Made by a program: the position numbers and the translations under genes. A stretch of DNA of 64,000 nucleotides from a virus, in the IMG/VR virus record IMGVR_UViG_3300040959_000745, positions 1 through 64,000 of that record. One strand, 5' to 3'. Positions 49,327-58,284 of the stretch are shown here, one piece after another; within the stretch, counting starts at the first letter, position 1, and every line of letters begins with the position of its first letter. Below the pieces are notes generated by a model that saw nothing but the letters and a program-made list of their open reading frames with translations, was not told where the DNA came from and did not search any database.

Positions 49327-49369
49327 CTTATAAGGACGGTATAATATGTATATTTATTTGCGTGTTTGA
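49327..49369 (+). repeat. conserved intergenic element, copy 9
   Basis: CTTATAAGGACGG...ATTTGCGTGTTTGA, the most diverged copy; no clear iterons follow. Confidence 0.65.
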
Positions 49370-49510
49370 CCTATTTTAAAGCGGTTTTTTTAGACGTTTT
49401 TTTGTTGACTGGGATTGTTCCCTATTGAGTAAAAAAAAGTCCTGAAATTAGCCTTAAAATAGCCTTGTAAAAAAAATGAAAAAAAATTAACTTGATATTG
49501 AAATAAAAAC

Positions 49511-49518
49511 TATCTTTG
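49511..49518 (+). promoter_or_regulatory. host-type promoter -7 box TATCTTTG
   Basis: Same upstream context as the copy at 47993; 33 nt before the start. Confidence 0.75.
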
Positions 49519-49551
49519 TGGAAATTAATTTTTTAACTAAACTTAACTATC

Positions 49552-50019
49552 ATGAAAAATTTAAAAGAACTTTTAGATTATTTGCACAAATTAATCGTAC
49601 TGGAAAACCGCTCAAATGTCGGCTTTGTATGGATAGGGAAAACGTCCATTGCTAACTTAAATAAGTTAGGCAAAGAACTTTATCCTGAGGGAATAACTAA
49701 GGTGCAAAAGACTAAGGCTAATATTGCTAATAAAATTAGCCGTCATTTTGATAAAGTTAATGAGCCGTTAAAAGGTATTGGTACATGGGGAAAAAGGATA
49801 CATGCTGGACGTGTTGACCACAAAGAAGCAAGTTATATTGAAGTTTTCAGTGCGAAAAATGAGTATCAATATTTTTGCAATGCTACGGGCAATGAATTAA
49901 ATTTTGCTGAAATTAAGCAATACCTATCTTTAAGACAGCCAACAGCACATAAATATAGACGTTTTAAATTGGATGCAAATGTAGATTTTGTTTCCTTTGC
50001 AGGAAAGCGATTTAAATAG
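49552..50019 (+). CDS. hypothetical basic early protein
   Basis: 155 residues, basic, with a possible nucleic-acid-binding character (KVQKTKANIANKISRHF). Not recognised. Last gene of the modular region. Confidence 0.6.
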   Translation: MKNLKELLDYLHKLIVLENRSNVGFVWIGKTSIANLNKLGKELYPEGITKVQKTKANIANKISRHFDKVNEPLKGIGTWGKRIHAGRVDHKEASYIEVFSAKNEYQYFCNATGNELNFAEIKQYLSLRQPTAHKYRRFKLDANVDFVSFAGKRFK

Positions 50020-50040
50020 CCTATAATTTAGTTTAAATAG

Positions 50041-50071
50041 GGGACTACATTAATTTGTAGTCCCTTTTTTT
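50041..50071 (+). terminator. intrinsic terminator
   Basis: GGGACTACA pairs perfectly with TGTAGTCCC around TTAATT, followed by T7. Confidence 0.95.
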
Positions 50072-50630
50072 GTGCCTATCTTATTCTAATAGGCTATTTA
50101 GACGTCAAATTTTAGACGTTTTTTTATTTTAGGTATATTACTATCATATTGATACAAGTATCGAAATTTCGCCTTAAAATAGGCAATTAGACCATCCAGA
50201 ATATTATACTATTATTTAAGTGTTTTACGAAATTATATTTTATAATTTAAAAGTATAATTTAGCCAAAGTATAATATAATAATATAATTTGGTATTATAC
50301 GTGTATGGCGAAATTATATTTGGGGGTTAGGTTTCTTGGCGATATAAAATTTGGTGGAGGGTGGCCTGGCGCAGACTCGTTTTTATATCGAGGTCAAAAT
50401 TTTTTACTGGGAAAAGTGTTTATCAAACTGGACCTACCTCCCTACCTCCCTACCAACCCTATCCTTCCATCCTACCTACCCACCTACCTACCATCCTACC
50501 AACCTACCTACCAACCTACCAACCCATCAGTCTACTTAGTCATATACCTCCAGCCTTACTCTTTGTATCAAACATAAAGGATCGAAAAAAGTTGGGGGGA
50601 GACTCTAAAAAATTATTTGCCTAAAAAGTA
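50072..50630 (+). other. non-coding region: AT-rich block, shared 15-mer, G-free CCTACC tract
   Basis: No credible gene. An AT-rich part (about 50195-50310, with CGAAATTATATTT repeated) is followed by a G-rich part and then a 98-nt stretch (50432-50529) with no G at all, made of CCTA/ACCT units. The 15-mer TGTTTATCAAACTGG at 50417 is shared with 39935. The layout would suit a replication origin or regulatory landmark. Open frames across the tract are repetitive Pro/Tyr/Thr and not convincing. Confidence 0.6.
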
Positions 50631-50640
50631 AATATTTATA
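50631..50640 (+). promoter_or_regulatory. AATATTTATA, near-match of the late-promoter motif
   Basis: Nine of ten bases match, 45 nt before the first gene of the 50.7-59 kb late operon. Confidence 0.4.
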
Positions 50641-50685
50641 TAAGAATAGTATTTTAAAAAAATTCCGCAAAAAAAATTTTTTCCT

Positions 50686-51318
50686 GTGAGACTAGTTTCC
50701 CTACTTCCTATTAGAGAGTCTGTAACTTCCAAGTTTTCTTCTATGATCAAGTCTAATCCAGGGCTTATTACAAAGACTTTACTACCCACTTCAGTTCTTA
50801 TGTTAATACCTTTATTAGCTAATAGTAGGAGTGTTAAGTATTTGGTTCCAGATCATAAAGACACTTTGTTAAGTTTTTGGCGAAGGTCTATTAAGTATTT
50901 AGGAAGTAGTGTAATTTCTATAAAGGAGTATGATATAGACTTGGATAAGTTAACTCCAGAAATTGTTGGCGAGATGTCTGCATCTTCTGTTGATATTATA
51001 ACAGCCAGGGTAATCTTAGATTTGCTTTCCAAAGATATTTTAACAAAAGTTAAGGTTAGATCAGATAAGGTAAGAAAAGCTGTGTCGTATTTGGTAAAGG
51101 ATATTACCAATTTAAAGGATATTGACGATAGTGCTATAGATGCGTATTTAGAGTCTTTAAGGGATGGGAGTAATACTTTTTCTTATAATGGCATTCAGTA
51201 TAATACCTATTTAGAAGATAGTCCTATTCAGATTGCAAAAGCAGAATTAAGTGATAAGGCAAGTGATCATAAAAAAGTTGGCGAGATGGTAGACGAATTA
51301 GAAAAACTGTTAAAATGA
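50686..51318 (+). CDS. hypothetical protein with leader-like N-terminus
   Basis: 210 residues from a GTG. The start MRLVSLLPIRES is leader-like (I-R-E). A hydrophobic stretch TSVLMLIPLLAN follows near residue 36-47, and the rest is helical and charged. Not recognised. Overlaps the next gene by 4 nt. Confidence 0.6.
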   Translation: MRLVSLLPIRESVTSKFSSMIKSNPGLITKTLLPTSVLMLIPLLANSRSVKYLVPDHKDTLLSFWRRSIKYLGSSVISIKEYDIDLDKLTPEIVGEMSASSVDIITARVILDLLSKDILTKVKVRSDKVRKAVSYLVKDITNLKDIDDSAIDAYLESLRDGSNTFSYNGIQYNTYLEDSPIQIAKAELSDKASDHKKVGEMVDELEKLLK

Positions 51319-51968
51319 TAAAACTAAAAGACATACTTTTAGAGGTTAGTAAGGTGTTTTATCACGGCACTCCAGATTCCAGGCAGATATCAAAACAAGC
51401 TGGTTTTGAAAGAAAGACAAAAACTATAAACTATATAGAGGATTTGGATAGATACAAAGAATTACAAAGACAGCTTAAGGATACAGACTATGCTAATATA
51501 GGACAGATAGGTAAAGAGATAAAGTCTTTAGAAAAAAAACATACTTTTAGATCTCCTATATTTTTAACAGATACTCTTTCAGTTGCAAAGACATATAGTA
51601 AGAAGCCTGCCTGGGGTAGTCAGAATAGTACCCCTAAAGTGTATAAGGTAAAGACCAGTCCTTCAAAGATATTAACCTTAGATATAAAAGGTAAGAGGTT
51701 TGATTTTTTAGATGTAGGTTTAGTTGCAGGTGCGTTTAAAAGTGCGGGAGAAGATACTAACACCTTCCATAATTTATTACAAAAGTATGAGTACTATCAG
51801 TTAGGTAACATAGAAGGAGTACCTACAGACTCTTTAGTGGCTATTGCAGACGAGTTAGGCTTTGACTGTATTGATGTTTTAAATGCAGAGGATAGTTATA
51901 ATGTAGGAAACAAATTATCAACAATAAGAATTATGTTGGAACCAAACGATATAAATATTATAAGATGA
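51315..51968 (+). CDS. ADP-ribosyltransferase-like protein with leader peptide
   Basis: 217 residues. The leader MIKLKDILLE ends L-L-E; YHGTPDSRQ follows at 16-24, SPIFLTDTLSVAKTYS at 80-95, DELGFDCIDV and a terminal EPNDINII. This order is typical of ART domains. The leader is in the same position as in five neighbours. Probably an injected or late effector (inference). Confidence 0.75.
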   Translation: MIKLKDILLEVSKVFYHGTPDSRQISKQAGFERKTKTINYIEDLDRYKELQRQLKDTDYANIGQIGKEIKSLEKKHTFRSPIFLTDTLSVAKTYSKKPAWGSQNSTPKVYKVKTSPSKILTLDIKGKRFDFLDVGLVAGAFKSAGEDTNTFHNLLQKYEYYQLGNIEGVPTDSLVAIADELGFDCIDVLNAEDSYNVGNKLSTIRIMLEPNDINIIR

Positions 51969-52984
51969 TTAAATTAAAAAACATTGTAGAGAGTATCTTA
52001 AAAGAAAGAATATCAGATATAGTATACCACGCTACGTATCTTAATAAAGGCCTAAGCATATTAAAACAAGATGCTTTTGTTTTAGCTACTGTAACTGGTA
52101 CTAAATCTGAAAAAGAAAAAAATAAAGGTAAAAACTACTATATGTCTTTAGCAAGATCTATGAGCAGTGGTTATAATCTTTTTAGAAATGCTAGACAAAT
52201 TATATTTTTTAAACTTGATGGAAAATTGTTGGGAAATAACTTAAAAGGAGGTCCTATAGATTATTGGGATGGTATGCATATGATGAATATAAGTAATATG
52301 ACAAATAAAGAAATGGAAGATAGAATATTCTCGGATAAACCTAAAATAGAAAATGCTTCTAAATATATAGAAGAGGTATATATTTTTTTAGGAGAAAAAA
52401 AATTTAAAATGAATAAAGATGAAAAAGGTATACCTACTGGTACATATACATCCTGGTATGAATTGGAAAATATGTTATCAGATAATACAAAAAACATTAT
52501 ATTACAAATACTTGTACTACTAAAAAAAAGAGGCATACCTTTTTACATATACTTTAATAAATCAGATTTATTATCAAACAATAAGAAAAATGCCGTCAAT
52601 TTTAAACAACTTAATTTAGGAGATAGAAAAGGTAATTTAGAATACAGTTATGACCGCTCAGATGTAAATAAATATAGGTATTTGGAAAAATCTCAATTAT
52701 TAATATACTTATATTATTTTAACAATATAAATAAAATTAAAAACATTGTTCCAAAACACTATAAAGATATTGTAAAATCTAAAGTATACGATATAACTAA
52801 GTTACATAAAAACGATTTTCTAATGAGTGAGTATATTAGAAGTTTAAAAGGTGAGATCCACAATGAAAAATCTAAAAACAACAACTATATTAATAGGCTC
52901 AATAAAATAATGAGAGATGAAAAATTAACTAATTTAGAAGACCTTGTTACCTTAATATCAAAAAAATGGGATAAAATATTATGA
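51965..52984 (+). CDS. ART-like protein (YH-x-T / YYMSLAR type) with leader peptide
   Basis: 339 residues. The leader MIKLKNIVESILKE ends L-K-E and is followed at once by VYHATYLNKGLSILKQDAF and NYYMSLARS (58-66), a pattern resembling the H-x-T...S-x-x-R core of DarT-like or related ART folds. The long C-terminal part is basic and unassigned. The protein at 60885 is a clear paralog over the first 70 residues. Confidence 0.6.
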   Translation: MIKLKNIVESILKERISDIVYHATYLNKGLSILKQDAFVLATVTGTKSEKEKNKGKNYYMSLARSMSSGYNLFRNARQIIFFKLDGKLLGNNLKGGPIDYWDGMHMMNISNMTNKEMEDRIFSDKPKIENASKYIEEVYIFLGEKKFKMNKDEKGIPTGTYTSWYELENMLSDNTKNIILQILVLLKKRGIPFYIYFNKSDLLSNNKKNAVNFKQLNLGDRKGNLEYSYDRSDVNKYRYLEKSQLLIYLYYFNNINKIKNIVPKHYKDIVKSKVYDITKLHKNDFLMSEYIRSLKGEIHNEKSKNNNYINRLNKIMRDEKLTNLEDLVTLISKKWDKIL

Positions 52985-53466
52985 TTAAATTAAAACAAAT
53001 ACTAAACACCTTAACAGAATCATTAGAAAGATTACAATTCTCAAACTGGGAGATTCCTGACTTAAAGCAGCTTAAGCTAGAGTTTAAGGTAGAGCATCAG
53101 CTAAAAAGAAATAACTTTTTTGAAAGTGAAGAAGATTTCTTAGAAAGAGTAGATAAAGGTGAGATAATAACAATAACAGAGCAAGATGATAGAAGTATAT
53201 CTTATAGATCAAGAACAAAGAGCTTTGATCAGCTACATAATCTTATAAGAAGTTACGCTTCTTATCCAGAGTTTAGAAATGAGGATACTTTAAAAAATAT
53301 TTACAAAGGTTTTAGAGAAGGTAAGGCTATGGATTTACCTATTGTAATTGAGTTTAGTAACGGAGCAAGAAGAATATTCTCTGGAAATACAAGATTAGAT
53401 GTAGCCTTTCAGTTAGGGGTTACTCCTGTAAAGGTTCTTCTTATAAAGTCTGACCGAGAATATTAA
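52981..53466 (+). CDS. ParB/Srx-like domain protein with leader peptide
   Basis: 161 residues. The leader MIKLKQILNTLTES is followed by a helical part and a C-terminal ParB-type core: DLPIVIEFSNGARRIFSGNTRLDVAFQLGV with the GNTRL motif. ParB/sulfiredoxin-like folds in phages include nucleases and ATP/CTP-binding proteins. Activity unknown. Confidence 0.65.
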   Translation: MIKLKQILNTLTESLERLQFSNWEIPDLKQLKLEFKVEHQLKRNNFFESEEDFLERVDKGEIITITEQDDRSISYRSRTKSFDQLHNLIRSYASYPEFRNEDTLKNIYKGFREGKAMDLPIVIEFSNGARRIFSGNTRLDVAFQLGVTPVKVLLIKSDREY

Positions 53467-53495
53467 TATCCGCTGCGTATTTTGTGGCGGAGAAG

Positions 53496-53505
53496 TATAT
53501 TTATA
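53496..53505 (+). promoter_or_regulatory. TATATTTATA motif, putative phage late promoter
   Basis: Exact copy, 13 nt before the next gene. Confidence 0.5.
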
Positions 53506-53518
53506 TTAAAACAACAGT

Positions 53519-54619
53519 ATGAACAAACAACTTATTAAAGAAGAAATCGCCAAAATACAGAGAATTGCAGAGGTAAAACAGCAATTAGACGGCAAATATG
53601 AGTATCCTTCCTATACAAATGAGCAAATTGAGGTCTTAAAGGAGGGTTTTTTAGACAAAATGAAGGCTAAGTTTAAGGATAAGTTTACATATGATCCTAA
53701 CGTAAAAGCTATCTATTCTTATATAAAAGGTGGCGGAAAAGGCAATTTAAGGCTTCAAAACTACCCTTATGGTACATTTCCACCTGAATTGAAGAAAGTT
53801 GGCGGCAATTTTACTGTATCTTCTTCTAAAATAGAGGAGTTTTCTCCTAAAATGCAGATAGATGGAGATTTAACTGTTATGAAAACAGATATAAAGAATT
53901 TAGGAAAAGACTTAACTATTAAGAATGACCTAGCTATTATAAACTGTACTAACTTAAATGTATTTCCTAATAAGATTTTTGTTGGGGGAAGTATTGCAAT
54001 CAAGGACACTCCGATAAAATCTTGGCCCAAAACTATATCAAAGATCAACGGTAATCTAGGATTATATAAAACAGATGTAGCTGAACTACCTTCAGGTCTA
54101 TCTGTAAACGGAGTTCTAGATTTAAGAGACACTCCGATAAAGAAGATTCCAGATAATTTATTTGTAGCAGATAGTTTGTATGTGACTGGATGTCCTAATC
54201 TTAAGGGTGTATTCAGTTTTGGAAAAAATATTAGAGTAGATAAGAATGTTCATTTAAAGAAGACTCCTTTGATGAAGAGCTTAAGTACTCAGGATGATGT
54301 AAAAAGTTTTGTTGAAGCTACTGGTATGCAAGTAGGTGCGATACACTACGGTAAAAAATATCCTGTTGCTTTTAATGCTGGAAAAAAATCAAAGAAGGTA
54401 ACAGCAGACATTGGAGGTAAGATCAGAGCTAAGCGAACAGCTCAAGGAGGTGGAGGGTTTGGCGGACAACTTGGAGCAGGTGGTAGAGCTGCTGGTGGAA
54501 GTAGAAAGAAGAGTATCTTCAACATCTTCAGAGAAAGTTTAAAAGAGGCTGAATATAGTCCAGAGGAGTTAAAGGAGATCGAAGGTGCTATTTCTATCTT
54601 ACAAAAATATGATGCCTAA
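53519..54619 (+). CDS. beta-solenoid/LRR-like repeat protein with leader
   Basis: 366 residues. The start MNKQLIKEEIAKIQRIAEV is leader-like. Residues 95-250 are about eight degenerate repeats of the form GNLTV-x-x-T-x-I-x-x-LPKDL, like short leucine-rich repeats; the same repeat type builds the genes at 57670 and 58284. A Gly-rich linker (GGGGFGGQLGAGGRAAGG) and a helical tail follow. A binding role in virion or host is likely. Confidence 0.65.
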   Translation: MNKQLIKEEIAKIQRIAEVKQQLDGKYEYPSYTNEQIEVLKEGFLDKMKAKFKDKFTYDPNVKAIYSYIKGGGKGNLRLQNYPYGTFPPELKKVGGNFTVSSSKIEEFSPKMQIDGDLTVMKTDIKNLGKDLTIKNDLAIINCTNLNVFPNKIFVGGSIAIKDTPIKSWPKTISKINGNLGLYKTDVAELPSGLSVNGVLDLRDTPIKKIPDNLFVADSLYVTGCPNLKGVFSFGKNIRVDKNVHLKKTPLMKSLSTQDDVKSFVEATGMQVGAIHYGKKYPVAFNAGKKSKKVTADIGGKIRAKRTAQGGGGFGGQLGAGGRAAGGSRKKSIFNIFRESLKEAEYSPEELKEIEGAISILQKYDA

Positions 54620-55173
54620 TGAACATATTAAAGGTAAGTAAGAATAAGCCTTTAGTAGATGCTATTGCCAACAGACATCCTATATCTTTTATGTATTATG
54701 GAGACAAGAACAGAGATGTACTTGTAGGTAAGAGGCAGTACGCTGAACCTGTTGCTATAGGAATCTCAAAAAAAGGCAATCTTATGATAAGATGTTACAT
54801 AGAGCCTCCAACCAAGTCTAAGTCAGGCTATAAGAGGAGTTACTGGAGAACTTATTTAGTCTCTGGTATGAGAGGTGTGGTTGTTATGAAATCTAAAACT
54901 TTTGATTTAACAAGACCATTATATAATGGTGGAGGGGATGATAGGACTATGGTAACTACACTGTTTTCTAATGAGCCTGGTGCTGATCCGTACAGAACTC
55001 CAAAACAGATTCAGGCTGATGAGAAAAAGAAGCAAAGAGAAAAGGACACTCAGATTTCAGATAAGATAAAGAAGTCTATACAAGATAAGGTTAAAAAAGC
55101 AAGAGGGAACTTGAGTGCGAGGGATAAGGCCTTTATCAAACAGCAACAAGAAAAGTTAAAAAGAAAAAGATGA
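54619..55173 (+). CDS. WYL-like domain protein
   Basis: 184 residues. The segment ANRHPISFMYYGD...YAEPVAIGISKKGNLMIRCYI...WRTYLVSGM resembles the SH3-like WYL domain, which binds ligands or DNA ends in regulators. There is no HTH. The basic helical tail (KKARGNLSARDKAFIKQQQ) is unassigned. A paralog follows directly. Confidence 0.55.
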   Translation: MNILKVSKNKPLVDAIANRHPISFMYYGDKNRDVLVGKRQYAEPVAIGISKKGNLMIRCYIEPPTKSKSGYKRSYWRTYLVSGMRGVVVMKSKTFDLTRPLYNGGGDDRTMVTTLFSNEPGADPYRTPKQIQADEKKKQREKDTQISDKIKKSIQDKVKKARGNLSARDKAFIKQQQEKLKRKR

Positions 55174-55775
55174 CAAAGCTATCTGAGTTAAAAAAAGAAA
55201 CGCTTTTAAATACTGAAGAGTATTATGAGGTAGCTAAGGCTATAAGAGCTGGCAAACCTATAGACTTTTATTACTCACAAAAAAGTTCAGTATCTCCTTT
55301 ATACTGGGCTGGTCCTGGTGCTGGACCTGAAGCTTCAAAAAGAATAACCGTCCAACCCTATGCTTTAGGTATATCTAATAAGTATACTGGATCTGGAGTC
55401 TTTATGTTGGCAATGATAAGAAAAGGAGAAACCTTTAGTATGTCCAACACAGGAATTTGGAGAACTTATTATTTACATAGAATGGCAGATATAGAGCAGT
55501 CTTCTGAAAGGTGGGTAACGCCTAATAAAAGACCGCCAGATGATAAATTATTTAAAAATATAGGAGATATAACAATGGTACACAGAGAATTAAACAGCAT
55601 ACCTCAAGATGACACTCTAGATACAGACGTAGACTATGAGATAAGCGAAGCTGAAGAAGCGGATATTAAAAACCTACAAAAAGATGTAGAGGAGTTTAGT
55701 AAGAATAAGGAGAAGATAAAGACAAAGTTATCTGATATTGCCAAACAACTTTTAGGAGATAAAGACAAGAAATGA
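55170..55775 (+). CDS. WYL-like domain protein (paralog)
   Basis: 201 residues with ITVQPYALGISNKYTGSGVFML and IWRTYYLHRM, matching the preceding protein at the same positions. The N-terminus MTKLSELKKETLLN is weakly leader-like. Coupled by a 4-nt overlap. Confidence 0.55.
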   Translation: MTKLSELKKETLLNTEEYYEVAKAIRAGKPIDFYYSQKSSVSPLYWAGPGAGPEASKRITVQPYALGISNKYTGSGVFMLAMIRKGETFSMSNTGIWRTYYLHRMADIEQSSERWVTPNKRPPDDKLFKNIGDITMVHRELNSIPQDDTLDTDVDYEISEAEEADIKNLQKDVEEFSKNKEKIKTKLSDIAKQLLGDKDKK

Positions 55776-56338
55776 TAAAGATATTACTTTTTACATTTGC
55801 CCCCATCTTTTTGATGGCACAAGATAACTCTCTATTTTATAGTTTTGGCTTTTATATGAACGATGTAAGAGACTTAGATGGGAGAACTCCTATATCTTTA
55901 GAGATAGGTGCTGATATGGACACTTACACTGCGTCTTTGCAATCAGATGTAAGAAGAGGAAAGACTTACATAGGGAATTATGTTTCTAACTCTGATCCTG
56001 TTAGTATAGACACCAGGTATGTAATTAATGGTAAGATAAATAAGAATCATTTATTAGGAGGGTATGGGCAGTTTACAACAACTGCAATGGCCATAGATGG
56101 AGCTGCCATAGGATTATCTTATAGGTATATAAATAAGCCTACAAAAGTTTTTTCTTTTTTTGCCGACTTTTTTTTGCCTGTATTAGGCTATAACAAAATA
56201 AGAAAGTGGAACCCTGTTGACGAGCGTGTAAATAGTATTATCTTTGGACATAACCTTAATCCTGCCTACAAAGCCAGGAACACAGAAATTAGGTTTAAAG
56301 TAGGATTAGTAATTAGAAACTTTATAAATGAAAGATAA
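55772..56338 (+). CDS. secreted beta-barrel-like outer-membrane protein
   Basis: 188 residues with a Sec signal (IKILLFTFAPIFLMAQ) and alternating hydrophobic strands (RRGKTYIGNYV, LLGGYGQFTT, AAIGLSYRYI, IRFKVGLVIRNF). A related protein lies at 58726. A phage-made outer-membrane protein could alter the infected cell's surface; this is inference. Confidence 0.6.
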   Translation: MIKILLFTFAPIFLMAQDNSLFYSFGFYMNDVRDLDGRTPISLEIGADMDTYTASLQSDVRRGKTYIGNYVSNSDPVSIDTRYVINGKINKNHLLGGYGQFTTTAMAIDGAAIGLSYRYINKPTKVFSFFADFFLPVLGYNKIRKWNPVDERVNSIIFGHNLNPAYKARNTEIRFKVGLVIRNFINER

Positions 56339-56840
56339 AGAAGAAATGTCTCCACAAGAGAAAAAGATGGAGATGTTAAAAAAACATTACAAGTCTTTAC
56401 CTCTTCCTAAAGTAAGAGATATACAGGCGCAGTTAAAAAGAAAGTCTAAAAGATACCAGGACTTAGGTACAAAAGTTCCTAAAGATGTCACGTCTTTACA
56501 AAGAACATTAACTTATATTATCAGAGCAAAAGAAGCAGAAGCTATAGAAAAAGGTGCGGTGAAGGAAAGCATTGATTATGGGGTTTTAAAGGATCTAATA
56601 ACAAGTAGGATAAAGGTAAAGCCTTTAAAAAAAGTAAAACAGTCTATTTTTCCAAATGCTATAGATGTTTGGAAGTTATCAGAAAATATTTACTTAAAGA
56701 CTACAGACGATAATAACCTAGTATTATTTAGTATGTCTGCTGATGATAATTTAAAACTTAAGTACAAAGAGTTGAAAAAAATTGGCGGAGATGAAGATCT
56801 CTCTAACTTTTTAAATTTAGCAAAAAGAAAAAAAGTATGA
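56328..56840 (+). CDS. hypothetical basic protein
   Basis: 170 residues, Lys-rich helical N-terminus (QEKKMEMLKKHYKSLPL), mixed C-terminus. Not recognised. Confidence 0.6.
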   Translation: MKDKEEMSPQEKKMEMLKKHYKSLPLPKVRDIQAQLKRKSKRYQDLGTKVPKDVTSLQRTLTYIIRAKEAEAIEKGAVKESIDYGVLKDLITSRIKVKPLKKVKQSIFPNAIDVWKLSENIYLKTTDDNNLVLFSMSADDNLKLKYKELKKIGGDEDLSNFLNLAKRKKV

Positions 56841-57658
56841 AACAAAACACTTTTTACAAATTATATGATAAGTTAATATTAGAAACTATAAGCATCCTAT
56901 CAGAATCTCAGTTAGACCAATTAAAGGCAACTTTTGTTGGGGAAGGAGAATTAGACAAACCTGTTAAGATAGGAGGCAAAAAAGAGAAAGGCAAAAAAAT
57001 GTCGGAAGATGTTTGGAATAAAATCTCTAATTTAACTGTATCTCGTGCTAATAAGGATAATACCAAATTAAAAGATTTACCTCAATATTTTATCTGGTTG
57101 TTAAAAATGGTAGCAGCAGAAAAACTCCCAAAGGAAGATATAGACCAATTTGGAGATTCCAGTTTTGGAAAAGGTCTTATATCCAGGTTTATTAGTAAAA
57201 AGATAGCAAAGTATCTAAAACAAAGAGATATAACAAAGTATAGTAATATAGAGGATTTAAGAACTGACGTAGCTGATGCAGAAGACCAATTACCCTACGA
57301 GTATGAACAAGGAGAAAATTTAGTGCCTAAAGAAGGTATAGATGAGTTAAAACAAGTTGGAGTAGACCTTATAGGTACTGTTGCAGGATATCAATGCTTT
57401 AAAGTATCTCAAGGAAATGATAGTGAAGAGACTTTTAAAGTATATACTAAATATTTGGCAAAATGTGCAAGTGGGGATATCACTTTAGATATTTGTACTA
57501 TGAGAAATTATGATAGTTTTAAAAAGTACATAAAAAATGAAGATTATTATATATTCTTTAACACTAATGATAAAAAAGCACCTTACCAGTTTGGATACGG
57601 TAGTCAGCAGTTTCACGATGTAGGAAATAGAAGTGTCATTGCCGCTGATTATGAATAA
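56837..57658 (+). CDS. hypothetical phage protein with leader-like N-terminus
   Basis: 273 residues. The start MKQNTFYKLYDKLILE ends I-L-E. The C-terminal part (GNDSEETFKVYTKYLAKC, then YDSFKKYIKNEDYYIFFN and YQFGYGSQQFHDVGN) resembles a domain repeated in large phage genomes next to virion genes, with the pattern Y-x-x-Y...YIF...KYQF...QFHD. Function unknown. Confidence 0.6.
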   Translation: MKQNTFYKLYDKLILETISILSESQLDQLKATFVGEGELDKPVKIGGKKEKGKKMSEDVWNKISNLTVSRANKDNTKLKDLPQYFIWLLKMVAAEKLPKEDIDQFGDSSFGKGLISRFISKKIAKYLKQRDITKYSNIEDLRTDVADAEDQLPYEYEQGENLVPKEGIDELKQVGVDLIGTVAGYQCFKVSQGNDSEETFKVYTKYLAKCASGDITLDICTMRNYDSFKKYIKNEDYYIFFNTNDKKAPYQFGYGSQQFHDVGNRSVIAADYE

Positions 57659-57669
57659 AGTATAGGATA

Positions 57670-58284
57670 ATGAAAAAACACATATTACAATTTTTTAAAT
57701 TTTTAAAAGATAAGGAAGGTAAATCAGCTCCCTTAAAACTCAAGCTCTTAGACCCACAAACTTTTGGTAAACCCACAAAAAATCAGTTAAATGTAAAAGG
57801 TGACTTAAATTTAAGTAAGACAAATATAAAGGAACTACCTCAAGGACTACAGGTGAGTGGGGATTTAGATTTAAGCGGTTGCACATCTCTTACAAAACTT
57901 CTACAAGGACTACAGGTGGGTGGGAGTTTAGATTTACAAGGCTGTACTTCTCTAAAAGAACTACCTCAAGACCTTAAGGTGGGTGACGGTATAAATTTAA
58001 TGGATTGCACATCTCTTAAAGAATTACCACAAGACCTTTATGTGGGTGAAGATTTAGATTTAGAAGGTTGCACATCGCTTAAAGAACTCCCACAAGGACT
58101 ACAGGTGGGTTGGAGTTTAAATTTAATGGATTGCACATCTTTAAAAGAACTTCCACAAGGTCTTAAGGTGATTGATAATTTATGGTTAGTAAACACACCT
58201 ATAGCAGATAAATACTCAAAAGAAGAGATAAAAAAGATGATAGAAGATGGGGGAGGATTTGTTGAAGGTGAAATTAATGTATAA
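57670..58284 (+). CDS. leucine-rich-type repeat protein
   Basis: 204 residues. After a conserved start (KKHILQFFKFLKDKEGK...LLDPQTFGKPT) come about six 21-residue repeats of the form CTSLKELPQGLQVGGSLDL, and a capping end (NTPIADKYSKEEIKKMIE). Each repeat is a 63-bp unit in DNA, so copy number can change. A shorter tandem copy follows. Confidence 0.75.
   Translation: MKKHILQFFKFLKDKEGKSAPLKLKLLDPQTFGKPTKNQLNVKGDLNLSKTNIKELPQGLQVSGDLDLSGCTSLTKLLQGLQVGGSLDLQGCTSLKELPQDLKVGDGINLMDCTSLKELPQDLYVGEDLDLEGCTSLKELPQGLQVGWSLNLMDCTSLKELPQGLKVIDNLWLVNTPIADKYSKEEIKKMIEDGGGFVEGEINV

Noticed and set aside
50305-50624. Three overlapping ORFs over the CCTACC tract
   Set aside because: All three frames are open only because the tract lacks G and stop codons; the peptides are Pro/Thr/Tyr/Leu low-complexity.
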